A stretch of 64,000 bases of DNA from JBEIHX01 sp040381075 (GCA_040381075.1 JBEIHX010000009.1:1-64000); one strand, 5' to 3'; shown: positions 44,321 through 54,005, counted from the first letter of the stretch. Made by a program: numbers and translations. The notes: generated by a model not told the origin, from the sequence alone.

Positions 44321-45427
44321 ATGCGCATTTTTGTGGTCACGGACGCCTGGGAGCCGCAGGTCAACGGCGTCGTGCGCACCCTGACTCGGACGGTGACCGA
44401 GTGTCGCGCCATGGGGCATGACATCGAAGTCGTGTCGCCGAACGACGGCTATGTGACCATGCCGCTGCCCACCTACGATGAGATCAAGCTCGCCCTGTTC
44501 GCCCAGGACGACATCGAAGATCGCTTCAAAGCCTTTGAACCTGAGGCGGTGCATATTGCGACGGAAGGACCGCTCGGTCTGGCAGCCCGCAGCGTGTGCC
44601 TGAAGCACCGCATGCCCTTTTCAACCAGCTACCACACCAAATTCCCGGAATACGTCGCCGCCCGGCGGATCGCGCCGGAAGCCCTCGGCTACGCCTTCGT
44701 GCGCTGGTTTCATCGCCCTGCCGGAAAGGTCATGGTCGCAACGCCCTCCATGCAGGCAGAACTGCAGTCCAAGGGCTTCATCAATCTCACGCCGTGGTCG
44801 CGCGGCGTGGACACCGACCTGTTTCACCCGGCGAAACGCGCGCCCGACCGCGGGCCCTTCGCCGGCCTCGCGACGCCGATCCTCCTCTATGTCGGCCGGG
44901 TCGCCGTCGAAAAGAACATCGAGGCCTTTCTCAAGGCAGATGCGCCTGGCTCGAAAGTGGTGGTCGGCGACGGACCGCAGCGACGCCAGCTGGAGACGGA
45001 TTACCCCAACGCAGTCTTCCTCGGCGCCAAGTTCGCCGACGATCTGGCGCGCCACTTCGCCAATGCCGACGTCTTCGTGTTTCCATCACTCACAGATACC
45101 TTCGGGCTTGTCATTCTCGAGGCCATGGCGACCGGGACCCCTGTGGCGGGATATGTGGCGCCCGGCCCGCGCGACATCATTCCAGGATCCGGCGCCGGCG
45201 CAGTGGATGATGACCTTGCCGCCGCCATCCGGCAGTGTCTGACCCTGGATCGCACGGCGGTGCGCGCCTATGCGGAGAAGTACTCCTGGCGCGCCTGCGC
45301 GGAAGAATTCGTCAGGAACCTCTCGCCGCTGCCCCCGCTTGAGCGACGACGGCTCTGGAGCCGGCTGCGAAAACTGCGCCCGCCACGCTTCCGCCGCCGC
45401 CAGAGAACCATCGATCCCGCCGCGTGA
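44321..45427 (+). CDS. GT4-family glycosyltransferase
   Basis: GT-B fold glycosyltransferase, 368 residues, soluble or membrane-associated. N-terminal acceptor domain (MRIFVVTDAWEPQVNGVVRT), then the donor-site motifs VGRVAVEKNIEAFL and SLTDTFGLVILEAMATGTPV (EX7E). The closest kinds known are sulfoquinovosyl/glucuronosyl- and mannosyl-transferases that act on diacylglycerol or PI lipids, so a glycolipid role is plausible. ATG 44321 has AAGGAG upstream. Upstream of the polysaccharide deacetylase gene by 53 bp. Confidence 0.88.
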   Translation: MRIFVVTDAWEPQVNGVVRTLTRTVTECRAMGHDIEVVSPNDGYVTMPLPTYDEIKLALFAQDDIEDRFKAFEPEAVHIATEGPLGLAARSVCLKHRMPFSTSYHTKFPEYVAARRIAPEALGYAFVRWFHRPAGKVMVATPSMQAELQSKGFINLTPWSRGVDTDLFHPAKRAPDRGPFAGLATPILLYVGRVAVEKNIEAFLKADAPGSKVVVGDGPQRRQLETDYPNAVFLGAKFADDLARHFANADVFVFPSLTDTFGLVILEAMATGTPVAGYVAPGPRDIIPGSGAGAVDDDLAAAIRQCLTLDRTAVRAYAEKYSWRACAEEFVRNLSPLPPLERRRLWSRLRKLRPPRFRRRQRTIDPAA

Positions 45428-45480
45428 GCGCCTGGCGAATCGTTAGCTCCTGTTAACCGAAACCGGCCAACCTCCCACCC

Positions 45481-46746
45481 ATGTTCGATGCCCGCCCGGC
45501 GCCGGTGCGCCGCAGATCAGTGGCCTGGCGGTTGCCCCAGGCCGCAGCGACCCTCATCGGGCTCGCAAGCGCGGGCGCGGCCGTCGCTCTGTCGATCGAG
45601 ATCTTCGGCTCGCCCCATGACGCTACGCCGCGCGAGACCATCCTGCTGTTCAGCCCCTCGCCGGCGCAAAAGCCCGCCCTGCGCGATCGCCTCGTCGACG
45701 CTCCCGCCCCAAGCGACGCGCAAGCCCGCCTGCCCGTGCCTGATCTCGCCTCCGCGCCGACGGAGGAAACGCCGATGGAAGCACCCGCGCTGCAGCCGGG
45801 GTACGGCGTATCCATCAGCGTCGATCCCTCGCTTGACCGTGACGCCGGGCCGTCAAAACCGCGCGAGCTGTCGATGATCAGCCCGGACGCCCTCCAGGCG
45901 CCGGCGAACGCTGACGCACCGGCGCGCCGCTACGCTCCAAGCCCCCTGGTGCGCGCGCCGATCGCTGCGCTGACCCGCCAAAGTCCCTACGGCCCCCTGC
46001 CGACCGTCGCGCCGGACGGAAGACGCCCCCTCCAGGCGTATGCGCGCCCGTTCACAGCCAACGGAAAACCACGCATCGCCCTTGTTGTGGGCGGTCTGGG
46101 CCTTGATCCGCTTGCAACCCGCGCAGCCATTGAGGAACTCCCGCCCGAGGTGACCCTGTCCTTCATTCCGTATGCGCCCGACCTGCAGAGCTGGGTGAAC
46201 CGGGCGCGCGCGCAGGGCCATGAGGTGATCCTGGAACTGCCGATGGAGTCGTTCGACGCACGCGCCGACACAGGCCCGCTCGTTCTGTCCGCGACAGGCT
46301 CGCGTGAAGACAACTCCCGCCGGCTTGGGCAGCTCTTGTCCCGCGCAAGCGGCTATTTCGCCGTCGCCAACTACGCGGGCGCGCGCCTTGCCGCGCAGGG
46401 CGCAACGCTCAGCGATGTGATCGCCGATCTCGACCAGAAAGGGCTCGCTCTGGTGCATGACGGCGCCACCGCCAGACCCGCCTTCGAGCTCGCGGCCCGG
46501 GCGGCGGGACTTCCCTTTGTCGCATTCGATCGGATAATCGACCAGCAACGCAGGCCCGACGCAATCGACGCCCAATTGCTGGCGCTTGAGACGCTGGCGC
46601 TCAAAACCGGCTCAGCGCTCGGCGGCGCCAATGGCGTCGCCGACACGATCGCCCAGACAGCCGCATGGGCGGAGACGCTGACGCTCAAAGGCTATCAGCT
46701 CGCCCCGGCCAGCGCGGTGCTGCGCGAAAGGTCGGCCGCGCCATGA
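45481..46746 (+). CDS. Divergent polysaccharide deacetylase family protein
   Basis: 421 residues: an N-terminal membrane anchor (about 20-42), a Pro/Ala-rich linker, then a divergent polysaccharide deacetylase domain (about 200-410) with KPRIALVVGGLGLDPLATRAAIEELP, VTLSFIPYAPD, HEVILELPMES and ALVHDGATARPAF. In place of the usual metal-binding GGLGLS pattern it has GGLGLD. In many alphaproteobacteria this gene lies between ctpA and rppH; ctpA is not here. Its stop overlaps the rppH start (ATGA). Confidence 0.85.
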   Translation: MFDARPAPVRRRSVAWRLPQAAATLIGLASAGAAVALSIEIFGSPHDATPRETILLFSPSPAQKPALRDRLVDAPAPSDAQARLPVPDLASAPTEETPMEAPALQPGYGVSISVDPSLDRDAGPSKPRELSMISPDALQAPANADAPARRYAPSPLVRAPIAALTRQSPYGPLPTVAPDGRRPLQAYARPFTANGKPRIALVVGGLGLDPLATRAAIEELPPEVTLSFIPYAPDLQSWVNRARAQGHEVILELPMESFDARADTGPLVLSATGSREDNSRRLGQLLSRASGYFAVANYAGARLAAQGATLSDVIADLDQKGLALVHDGATARPAFELAARAAGLPFVAFDRIIDQQRRPDAIDAQLLALETLALKTGSALGGANGVADTIAQTAAWAETLTLKGYQLAPASAVLRERSAAP

Positions 46747-47258
46747 CAATGGCTGGGGGTGTACGCGACGCCTACCGGGCTAATGTCGGCATCGCACTGT
46801 TCCATCGCGATGGACGGGTGTTTGTCGGCAAGCGGGCGCGCGCGTCGGGGCGCTATGTCTGGCAAATGCCCCAGGGCGGCGTCGACGAGGGCGAAGAACC
46901 GCGCGGTGCAGCGCTGCGGGAAATGCAGGAGGAGATCGGCGTGCGGCCCGACCAGGTGACCATCCTGGCCGAAACAGCTGATTGGCTCATGTATGACTTT
47001 CCGCCGGAGATTCAGGCGGCCATGGCTCGCAAAGGTCCATATCGCGGCCAGAAGCAGAAATGGTTCGCCCTTCGCTTTCACGGCCGGGACGAGGACATCG
47101 TCCTGGACGCACACACGCCGGAATTCGACGCCTGGCGCTGGCTTCCCCTCGACAATACGCCCGGTCTCGTGATTCCCTTCAAGCGCAGCGTCTATGAGGA
47201 GGTCGCGCGCCGCTTTGCGCCATTCACAACGCCGCCGGGCCCTGGCTCAGGCAGCTGA
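46743..47258 (+). CDS. rppH: RNA pyrophosphohydrolase
   Basis: Nudix hydrolase that removes pyrophosphate from mRNA 5' ends and so starts decay, 171 residues. The Nudix box is complete: GGVDEGEEPRGAALREMQEE followed by IG. N-terminal YRANVGIALFHRDGRVF and the C-terminal FKRSVYEEVARRF are family features. ATG overlaps the deacetylase stop, which sets the start. Confidence 0.93.
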   Translation: MTMAGGVRDAYRANVGIALFHRDGRVFVGKRARASGRYVWQMPQGGVDEGEEPRGAALREMQEEIGVRPDQVTILAETADWLMYDFPPEIQAAMARKGPYRGQKQKWFALRFHGRDEDIVLDAHTPEFDAWRWLPLDNTPGLVIPFKRSVYEEVARRFAPFTTPPGPGSGS

Positions 47259-47539
47259 ACACAGCGCCCCACACGCAGCACACGGTCAGATGCTGTCGTC
47301 AGTCAGGTCCGCCATGCACGAAGGCCCGGCGCCATCAACAACCATGCACGCTCACAAAAGCCCACCGTCCGGTCCTTGACCATGCGCCCGAGGCAGCGAC
47401 AGGACACACCCGCGACGGCGCCCAAAGTGGAGAAATTCACCAACCGCGTGCGTCGCCTCGTCGCGCTGCGCCAACCGGCTGGACTGCACAGCCCCAATCA
47501 GCGAGGCTTGATATCGCGCAAGCGGCGGAACGAGACCTC

Positions 47540-48391
47540 ATGAGAGCTCAGGGCAAGACCCCGATCATTTTCATTCACGGCGCGTTTTGCGGTGCTTGGT
47601 CCTTCGACCTGTTCCGGCGGCCCTTCGACAAGCGAGGCTACCGGACCCTGACTCCGGATCTTCCGCATCATGAGCAAGGAGCAGATGTCGACGCATTGTG
47701 CCAGCTTGGCGTTCGCGAATACGCCGCCGCCATCGAAGCAGTGTGCAGTCGCCTTGACCAGCCGCCGGTTCTGATCGGTCACTCGATGGGCGGTCTCATC
47801 GCCCAGATCGTGGCGTCACACCGGCCGGTTGCAGGCCTTATCCTGCTCGCACCGGCATCGCCCTGGGGGGTCTGGCCCACGACCACAGAGGAAACGGCAG
47901 CAAGCCTGGCGCTTTACACCATGGGGGATTTCTGGCGGCGCCCCGTCGAACCTGACTACGCGGCCGCGCGCCAGTTCGCCCTTCAGAATTTCACCAGGGA
48001 CGAAGCGCTGCGCCTGTTTGCGCGCATGGTTCCCGAGAGCGGGCGCGCCGCCTTTGAATCGATCCATTGGTGGCGCGACGCGAGCATGCGCTCCGCCGCA
48101 CCGGTCTATCTTATCGAAGCCCCGGTGCTGGCCATCGCCGGGGGGCGCGATCGCCTGACGCCCGCACCCACCATTCGCCGTCTCGCGCAGCGCTTCCCGA
48201 GCGACCAGGCGACCTTCGTGGAATTGCCGGACATGAGCCATTGGCTGCCGGCCGAGCCGGGCTGGGCGCGGGTGGCTGAACTCTGTCTTGACTGGCTCGC
48301 GGACAAAGGCGTCACCGCAAGCCCCGGCGGCGGGCTCTCGCGCGCCATGAGGGCGGCGATCAGCGCAGCCGGACCGACCCCGGTGCGCTGA
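47540..48391 (+). CDS. Alpha/beta hydrolase
   Basis: 283-residue alpha/beta-hydrolase fold enzyme with no signal peptide. Oxyanion region FIHGAFCGAWSF, nucleophile elbow GHSMGG, acid in AIAGGRDRLTP and histidine in PDMSHWLPAEPG. Substrate unknown. A 53-codon basic ORF (47382-47543) ends in an ATGA overlap with this start, but it has no ribosome site. Convergent with folD. Confidence 0.82.
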   Translation: MRAQGKTPIIFIHGAFCGAWSFDLFRRPFDKRGYRTLTPDLPHHEQGADVDALCQLGVREYAAAIEAVCSRLDQPPVLIGHSMGGLIAQIVASHRPVAGLILLAPASPWGVWPTTTEETAASLALYTMGDFWRRPVEPDYAAARQFALQNFTRDEALRLFARMVPESGRAAFESIHWWRDASMRSAAPVYLIEAPVLAIAGGRDRLTPAPTIRRLAQRFPSDQATFVELPDMSHWLPAEPGWARVAELCLDWLADKGVTASPGGGLSRAMRAAISAAGPTPVR

Positions 48392-48408
48392 ACGCCCGCA
48401 GCGCAAGA

Positions 48409-48429
48409 ACCGCCAGGGCGCAAGGCGGT
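48409..48429. terminator. Weak hairpin between convergent hydrolase and folD genes
   Basis: ACCGCC-N9-GGCGGT inverted repeat in the 57-bp convergent gap; could act for both strands. No T tract. Confidence 0.3.
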
Positions 48430-48448
48430 GTTCGAGATCGGCGCCGCC

Positions 48449-49351
48449 TCAGATCGTGAGAACATCCGGAACGCCACGACCAGCCCGCATGAAGGCGGCG
48501 CGCGCCGTGTTGGCGAGCAGGCAGGCTATCGTCATCGGCCCGACCCCGCCAGGAACCGGCGTGATGGCGCCCGCCACGTCGACCGCCTCCCCAAACGCGA
48601 CATCGCCGACCACCCGGGTTGCACCCGGACCTCTGTCCGGGACGGCGACCCGGTTGATGCCGACGTCGATCACGCAGGCGCCAGGCTTGATCCAGTCGGC
48701 GCGCACCATCTCGGGACGTCCCACCGCCGGAACGAGAATGTCCGCCGTTCGACACAGCGCAGCAAGATCGGCCGAGCGGGAATGGGCGATCGTCACCGTG
48801 CAATCCGCCTCCAGAAACATTAAGGCGGCAGGCTTGCCCACCAGTATCGAGCGCCCGACCACCACACAGCTGCGACCCGCGAGCACGCCCAGGGTCTCGC
48901 GCGCCAGAATGACGCAGCCCTGCGGCGTGCATGGGCGCAGACCCGGCGCCCCGGCCACAAGTCGGCCGGCGCTTTCATGGGTCAATCCGTCAACGTCTTT
49001 CTCAGCCGGTATCAGCGCCAGAACACGACCAGCGTCCAGGCCTGCCGGCAGGGGCAATTGAATGAGCACGCCGTCGACGGCCGGGTCTTCGCCAAGTCGG
49101 CGCACGCGCTCCTCAAGGTCTTCCTGGGCGATGTCTGCAGGCAGCCTCACCTCGATCGAGACCATGCCGGCCGCCTGGGCGTCGCGGTGCTTGTTGCGCA
49201 CGTAGATTTCACTCGCCGGATCATCCCCGACGAGAACGACCGCAAGGCCCGGAGCCCTGCCCGTCAGGGCGACGAACTGCGCCGCAGCCGCCGCGGCCCT
49301 GGCGCGCCAGGCTGCGCCGATGGCCTTGCCGTCGATGATCTGAGCCGACAT
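48449..49351 (-). CDS. folD: Methylenetetrahydrofolate dehydrogenase / cyclohydrolase
   Basis: Bifunctional folate enzyme converting 5,10-methylene-THF to 10-formyl-THF with NADP, 300 residues. It has the YxxxK site (YVRNKHRDAQAAG), QLPLPAGLDAGRVL, PCTPQG, the nucleotide-binding VVVGRSILVGKPAALMFLE and the C-terminal TPVPGGVGPMTIACLLANT. Last gene of the minus-strand run ilvA-gst-FKBP-hydrolase-folD, 10 bp after the hydrolase stop with AGGAG inside the gap. Confidence 0.95.
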   Translation of the reverse strand: MSAQIIDGKAIGAAWRARAAAAAAQFVALTGRAPGLAVVLVGDDPASEIYVRNKHRDAQAAGMVSIEVRLPADIAQEDLEERVRRLGEDPAVDGVLIQLPLPAGLDAGRVLALIPAEKDVDGLTHESAGRLVAGAPGLRPCTPQGCVILARETLGVLAGRSCVVVGRSILVGKPAALMFLEADCTVTIAHSRSADLAALCRTADILVPAVGRPEMVRADWIKPGACVIDVGINRVAVPDRGPGATRVVGDVAFGEAVDVAGAITPVPGGVGPMTIACLLANTARAAFMRAGRGVPDVLTI

Positions 49352-49361
49352 GGCGCGTCTC

Positions 49362-50396
49362 CTAACGCCCGGCGACGATGCGCGTGGGGCGGGAATGGTC
49401 CCAGTCCTCCAACAGCGTGCGCAGCGCCGCGACGAAGGCGAGCGGCTGATCCAGCATGATGTGATGCCGGGCGTGGGGAATGGAGATGAAAGGGGCCTGC
49501 CGGTTCAACAGGGCGCGCATGTACTCGCGCACGTCGTCAGGCATCAGGATCGACTCCTCGCCGCGAAAAATCGCGATCCGGCATGACGTCGACTTCAAGA
49601 GCTCCGCCGGCGGATGACCCGCATCAAACCGCGTCCAGATCGCCGGATCGAATTTCCAGGTCCATCCCTGCCCGCCCTCGGGGAGGTCGGCTGGCTTGAG
49701 CGAGTGCCGGGCGATGTAGTCAAGAATGTAATGATTGTCGCAGGGCTGTGGCGGCGCCAGACGAAACCGCGCGAGCGCAGCCTGCAGGCTTGGATATACC
49801 CGGTGAGGCCGCATGACCCGCTCGGGCGGGCCGGTGTGCGGGCGCTCAGGCGGATTGACCGGACTGTCAACAATGATGCTGCCAGCCAGGCGGTCGCCGT
49901 AGATGGCTCCCGTCAGCATGGTCACAAAGCCGCCAAAGGAGTGCGCGACGATGATGGGCTTCTCGTCGTGCGTGCACATCCCGGCGTCGGCCATGACCGC
50001 CATTTCTTCCTCAGCAAAGGTCCGCATCCGGTAGGCGGAGCGCCAACCGCTGTCGCCCATGCCCGAAAAACTGAGCGCAGCGACATTGTATTGCGAGGCC
50101 AGATAGGGGGCTATGAAGTCCCACCAGCGCGCATGCGCGCCATTGCCATGCACGAAAAGAAGGCCCGGGCGCGTCGCGTCACCCCAGCGGCGATAGGCGA
50201 TGCGCGCGCCCTCCACGATGACGCTGCGCTCCTCTGCCGGGGCTGAGACGGCAGCCTCGAACCAGGCCGGAGCGACGGGCCTGCGCCCCTGGTAAGCGGC
50301 GAGCGGACCAGCATCGATCTGTTCGGCCGGCGGCTGGTCGCGCACAATGCCCGATCCCGCGCCGGCGAGGCCGGTGCGATCAACAGCCGCCGACAT
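49362..50396 (-). CDS. Alpha/beta hydrolase
   Basis: 344 residues, cytosolic alpha/beta hydrolase. Oxyanion loop FVHGNGAHARWWD, nucleophile elbow AHSFGGF, acid near FRGEESILMPDD and histidine in PHARHHIMLDQP. An N-terminal extension of about 60 residues precedes the fold. Substrate unknown. ATG 50396 lies inside the end of the FKBP gene (17-bp overlap), pointing to co-translation. Confidence 0.82.
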   Translation of the reverse strand: MSAAVDRTGLAGAGSGIVRDQPPAEQIDAGPLAAYQGRRPVAPAWFEAAVSAPAEERSVIVEGARIAYRRWGDATRPGLLFVHGNGAHARWWDFIAPYLASQYNVAALSFSGMGDSGWRSAYRMRTFAEEEMAVMADAGMCTHDEKPIIVAHSFGGFVTMLTGAIYGDRLAGSIIVDSPVNPPERPHTGPPERVMRPHRVYPSLQAALARFRLAPPQPCDNHYILDYIARHSLKPADLPEGGQGWTWKFDPAIWTRFDAGHPPAELLKSTSCRIAIFRGEESILMPDDVREYMRALLNRQAPFISIPHARHHIMLDQPLAFVAALRTLLEDWDHSRPTRIVAGR

Positions 50397-50901
50397 TGAG
50401 CAGCTCCACCTTGAAGACAAGCGCCTCGTTCGGCCCGATCGGCCCGCCCGGCGTGCCCGTCTGGCCATAACCGAGGTCGGGAGGCACGTAGAGCATGAAC
50501 ATGTCGCCGGGCTTCATCAGCTGCAGGCCTTCGGTCCATCCGGGAATGACGCCGGACAGAGGAAAGTCGATCGGAGCGCCGCGCTGGTAGGAGCTGTCAA
50601 ACACCTGCCCATCCGTCAGAGCGCCCTCATACATCACGCACACCACATCATCAGCGGTCGGCGCGGCGGCAGCGCCGGCGCCGGCGCGCAGGACCTTGTA
50701 CTGCAACCCGGATTGCGTCGCCTGGACCCCGGGCTGTGACCTGTTGCGGGCAAGAAATGCGTTCGCACGCGACAGGCCGGCCGCCTCCTGCATGGACATG
50801 CTCGCCCCTGGAGTAGCGCCGGTGTCAGCGACAATGGACTTCTGTTCGCGCTGACAACCGGCGAGCGCGAGGGCGGCGGCGGCGATCACGACAAAACGCA
50901 T
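50380..50901 (-). CDS. FKBP-type peptidyl-prolyl isomerase lipoprotein
   Basis: 173 residues with a lipoprotein signal (VVIAAAALALAGCQ). The FKBP domain (about 65-173) has SGLQYKVLRAG, YEGALTDGQVFDSSYQRG, PLSGVIPGWTEGLQLMKPG and LGYGQTGTPGGPIGPNEALVFKVEL in separate conserved blocks. It should assist folding in the periplasm. ATG 50901 has GAGGAGC upstream. Second from the middle of the ilvA-to-folD run. Confidence 0.9.
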   Translation of the reverse strand: MRFVVIAAAALALAGCQREQKSIVADTGATPGASMSMQEAAGLSRANAFLARNRSQPGVQATQSGLQYKVLRAGAGAAAAPTADDVVCVMYEGALTDGQVFDSSYQRGAPIDFPLSGVIPGWTEGLQLMKPGDMFMLYVPPDLGYGQTGTPGGPIGPNEALVFKVELLNVGGC

Positions 50902-50923
50902 GGGAGCTCCTCGGACGAAATGA

Positions 50924-51595
50924 TCAGGCGTAAAGAGTGTCGGCGGCCGATATCGACCAGGGCTCGGCAGCGGCTGCACGGTCCCAATCCTGAAAGTCGG
51001 CGTCGGCGAAAATCGTCTCGCAATAAGCCTGGGCAACCCCTGACAAGGCCGTCTGATAGGTGCGAAAACGCGTCGCCACCGGTGCGTAAAAGGCGTCAGC
51101 AATCGACCGCGCACCAAACAGCCAGGGGCCCTGCGCGCCATAGCGCGCCCGCACATGCGCCCATAGCTCTTCGATGCGCGCAATGTCAGACGTCGTATCC
51201 TCCGGGAAGGCGGGAGGGCGCACGCGCCGGCGCAGGTTCATGCTCAGGTCACGGCGCAGGGCGGCGAAGCCTGAATGCATCTCCGCCACAGCGGCGCGGG
51301 CTTCAGCCCGGGTCAGGCGATCGCCCGGCCAAAGTCCAGCCTCAGGCGCCGTCTCGGCGGCCCACTCGCTGATGGCGAGACTGTCATAGATGGTGCGCCC
51401 GTCAACCACGAGGGCAGGCACCCTGCCGCTCGGCGAGACGGCGCGGATCTCAGGGATCCTGGATTTTCCATAGCCCGGACCGCCAAGCGGGATCACCTGC
51501 TCGTCAAAGGCGATTCCCGCCCACCGCAGGACAAGCCAGGGCCGCATCGACCACGAGGAATAGTTCTTGTTTCCGATGTACAGCGCGGGCGTCAT
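50924..51595 (-). CDS. Glutathione S-transferase family protein
   Basis: 223 residues with an N-terminal thioredoxin-like GST domain (LYIGNKNYSSWSMRPWLVL; SGRVPALVVDG; IYDSLAISEWAAE) and an all-helical C-terminal domain. The SSWSMRPW start is that of a bacterial GST subgroup of unknown substrate. Lies 8 bp after ilvA and 22 bp before the FKBP gene on the same strand. Confidence 0.88.
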   Translation of the reverse strand: MTPALYIGNKNYSSWSMRPWLVLRWAGIAFDEQVIPLGGPGYGKSRIPEIRAVSPSGRVPALVVDGRTIYDSLAISEWAAETAPEAGLWPGDRLTRAEARAAVAEMHSGFAALRRDLSMNLRRRVRPPAFPEDTTSDIARIEELWAHVRARYGAQGPWLFGARSIADAFYAPVATRFRTYQTALSGVAQAYCETIFADADFQDWDRAAAAEPWSISAADTLYA

Positions 51596-51603
51596 CTCAT
51601 CTC

Positions 51604-52818
51604 CTAGTCAAGCAGATTGCGGCGGATCGCAACGCCGGCTTCCTGCAGCGAGTCCTGTATCTCTTCCGCATGCTGTGCATCACGGGTCTCGATCATGATG
51701 TCGAACTCCGCCGCTTTGGCCGGAACGTCAAGCGCCAGACGATTGTGAAACACCTCAATGATGTTGCCGCCGAGATCACCGATCACCTTGGAGACACGGG
51801 CGAGGAAGCCCGGCCGGTCATCACCGAGAATGCGGATCGACACAATCCGCCCCTCACGCACAAGCGCCCGGGTCAGAACGCTCGCAAGAAGGCGCGGATC
51901 GATGTTGCCGCCGCACAGCAGCAGACCAACCTTTTTGCCGGCAAACAGCTCAGGCTCGGCAAGCATGGCCGCCAGACCCGCAGCTCCTGCGCCCTCGACA
52001 ATCGTCTTTTCGACGTTGGCGAGCAGCGTGACGGCGCGCTCCAGCTGGTCCTCGCTGACATGTACGATGCGCTCGACCACCGGCTTCAACATGGCGCTCG
52101 TGATCTTTCCGACATGCTTGACGGCGATGCCCTCAGCGATCGTCGCCCCGCCGACGATCGGATCACGACCCTCAAAGGCGGCCCTCAGCGACGGGTACAT
52201 GGCCGCCTGCACAGCAATGATCCGGATGTTGGGATTGATCGCGCGCGCCGCGGTCGCAACGCCGGAGAGCAACCCGCCTCCGCCCACAGGAACAGCCAGC
52301 ATGTCGAGATCGACGCCGGCGTCCTCCATCAATTCAAGCCCGCAGGTGCCCTGACCTGCGATGACGAACGGGTCGTCATACGGATGGACGAAGGTGAGGC
52401 CTTCGCGATCCTTCAGCTCGTAGGCGTAGGTCTGCGCTTCGGCGAGGGTCTCCCCGTGCAGGATCACCCGCGCCCCATGACCGCGTGTGTGCTCCACCTT
52501 CACGAACGGCGTGCCGAGCGGCATGACGATGGTGGCGGGAATGCCGAGCCGGGTGGCGTGATAGGCGACGCCCTGGGCGTGATTGCCAGCCGACATCGCA
52601 ATCACCCCGGCCTTGCGCTCGGCCGGCGAGAGATTCATCAGCTTGTTGAGCGCGCCGCGCTCCTTGAAGCTCGCGGTGAACTGCAGGTTCTCGAACTTGA
52701 GCCAGACCTCGGCGCCGGTGATCGCCGACAGCGTGCGCGAGCGGCGCACCGGCGTGCGTTCCACATGGTTTGCGATGCGGGACTGCGCAGCCTTGATGTG
52801 CTCGAATGTAACCCTCAT
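51604..52818 (-). CDS. ilvA: Threonine ammonia-lyase (biosynthetic/catabolic, with ACT domain)
   Basis: PLP enzyme deaminating threonine to 2-oxobutanoate, 404 residues. The PLP-lysine motif is FENLQFTASFKERGA; other conserved blocks are MSAGNHAQGVAYHA, VPVGGGGLLSGVA and LLLCGGNIDP. The C-terminal about 75 residues form one ACT-like domain (VSIRILGDDRPGFLARVSKV), for allosteric control. ATG 52818 is set by the AGGAAAAGG site. First gene of the tight five-gene run to folD. Confidence 0.92.
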   Translation of the reverse strand: MRVTFEHIKAAQSRIANHVERTPVRRSRTLSAITGAEVWLKFENLQFTASFKERGALNKLMNLSPAERKAGVIAMSAGNHAQGVAYHATRLGIPATIVMPLGTPFVKVEHTRGHGARVILHGETLAEAQTYAYELKDREGLTFVHPYDDPFVIAGQGTCGLELMEDAGVDLDMLAVPVGGGGLLSGVATAARAINPNIRIIAVQAAMYPSLRAAFEGRDPIVGGATIAEGIAVKHVGKITSAMLKPVVERIVHVSEDQLERAVTLLANVEKTIVEGAGAAGLAAMLAEPELFAGKKVGLLLCGGNIDPRLLASVLTRALVREGRIVSIRILGDDRPGFLARVSKVIGDLGGNIIEVFHNRLALDVPAKAAEFDIMIETRDAQHAEEIQDSLQEAGVAIRRNLLD

Positions 52819-52925
52819 GGCCGCCTTTTCCTGCCTGACGCGGGCGGACACTAGGGAGAAGGCAGGGCAAAGGGAAGGGGCGCCGGCGGCTGTGCAGGCG
52901 GCGCCTGCCTAACCCCAGCCCAGCT

Positions 52926-54005
52926 CTAACCCCAACCCAGCGCGCGCCACATGTCCCAGCGGCGCATCGCTTTGCCAGGCAGGTCGGAGACGCGCGGCCA
53001 GGCGCGCCGCTCGAAGGCGCCGCGCACCCGCCACTGGGCGGCGCGCACCGCCGCGGCGAGGCTCGGGCGGGACACAAAGCCGTCAGCGATCTCCGAACTG
53101 TGGGTCGCCAGGGTGCGTTTGTACTGGTAGTCCCCAGGTCCCATCTCGACATCGTGCAGGCCCGCCCCGGCAGCCGCCTCGATCATGGCGCGCCAATTGA
53201 CGATGCCCGGCCGCAGCTGCTCAAGCGACGGTTCATACGCCGTGAACCAGGTGTGCAGGACCGCGCCGCGGCGCAGACACAAGGTCACGCAGGCCGGCCC
53301 GCCGTCAGCTCGCAGCACGAAGCCCGCCCCCGTCATGTCCGGATCGGTGGAGGCCGCCGCGCGACGGATGAGTTCGCCAACCCAGGCACGGGCGATGATG
53401 TCGGTCTGGCCGGTGCGCCGGTACTGCGCCCGCTTCCAGTCGATCATCGCCTCAAGCGCCGTCTCGTCCTGCACAAAGGCGTCAAACCGGGGTCCCGGGG
53501 CTTCGCGCCAGAACCGGCGATGATACTGGTTCGCCTTCTTCAGGCCGGCGCTGCGCTGATCCCGCTTGCGACCCAGATAGGCGTCCATGCCATCCGTCAC
53601 ATCGGCGTGCCAGACCGGGCAGGCGGAGCGCTGGTGGGCGCGCGTCGCCGCCTGATCCGGCCGCAGCGCCGTGAAATCGCAGCGATCAACCCGCAGCGCG
53701 GCCAAGACCGCCGGCCAGTCAATCTCCAGGTCTGCGGCCGCGACAAGTCCCTGGGCGTCGTTGAGAGGGGCGCCGATCGGCATCGCAGTGAAGGCGGACA
53801 GACGCTGCACCGGCAGAAAGGCGACGATTTCCCCGCCATCTTCAATCACGGCCACACGGGCGTCCGGACGTACGCTGTCCACCAGCCTGGCCCATGCAAG
53901 GCTGAAGAACGGGCCCGCAAGCTGTGGATCCGCGTCCTGCAACCGCCGCCAGCGCGCGGCTTCCTGGGGACCAAGTTCGCCCGGTCGCGCTGCTTCCACC
54001 CGCAC
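52926..54005 (-). CDS. FemAB-like GNAT acetyltransferase (BioF2/PF13480 type)
   Basis: 359-residue protein resembling the CelD/BcsL and FemAB-type GNAT family: N-terminal GNAT half (ADPQLAGPFFSLAWARLVDS, VIEDGGEIVAFLPVQR) and C-terminal half with DGMDAYLGRKRDQRSAGLKKANQY, WKRAQYRRTGQTD and MGPGDYQYKRTLA. Members modify polysaccharides or are linked to cellulose/exopolysaccharide loci; the role here is unknown. The start is GTG 54005 with AGGGAG upstream. It lies 107 bp upstream of ilvA on the same strand. Confidence 0.78.
   Translation of the reverse strand: MRVEAARPGELGPQEAARWRRLQDADPQLAGPFFSLAWARLVDSVRPDARVAVIEDGGEIVAFLPVQRLSAFTAMPIGAPLNDAQGLVAAADLEIDWPAVLAALRVDRCDFTALRPDQAATRAHQRSACPVWHADVTDGMDAYLGRKRDQRSAGLKKANQYHRRFWREAPGPRFDAFVQDETALEAMIDWKRAQYRRTGQTDIIARAWVGELIRRAAASTDPDMTGAGFVLRADGGPACVTLCLRRGAVLHTWFTAYEPSLEQLRPGIVNWRAMIEAAAGAGLHDVEMGPGDYQYKRTLATHSSEIADGFVSRPSLAAAVRAAQWRVRGAFERRAWPRVSDLPGKAMRRWDMWRALGWG

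Noticed and set aside
44291..45427. Upstream GTG/ATG start for the glycosyltransferase
   Set aside because: The ten extra residues are not family-like; ATG 44321 has AAGGAG at good spacing and begins MRIFVVTD, the usual start.
47382..47543. 53-codon basic ORF ending in an ATGA overlap with the alpha/beta hydrolase
   Set aside because: No ribosome site and no recognisable sequence; single overlap of this kind is common in GC-rich DNA. Left unannotated.
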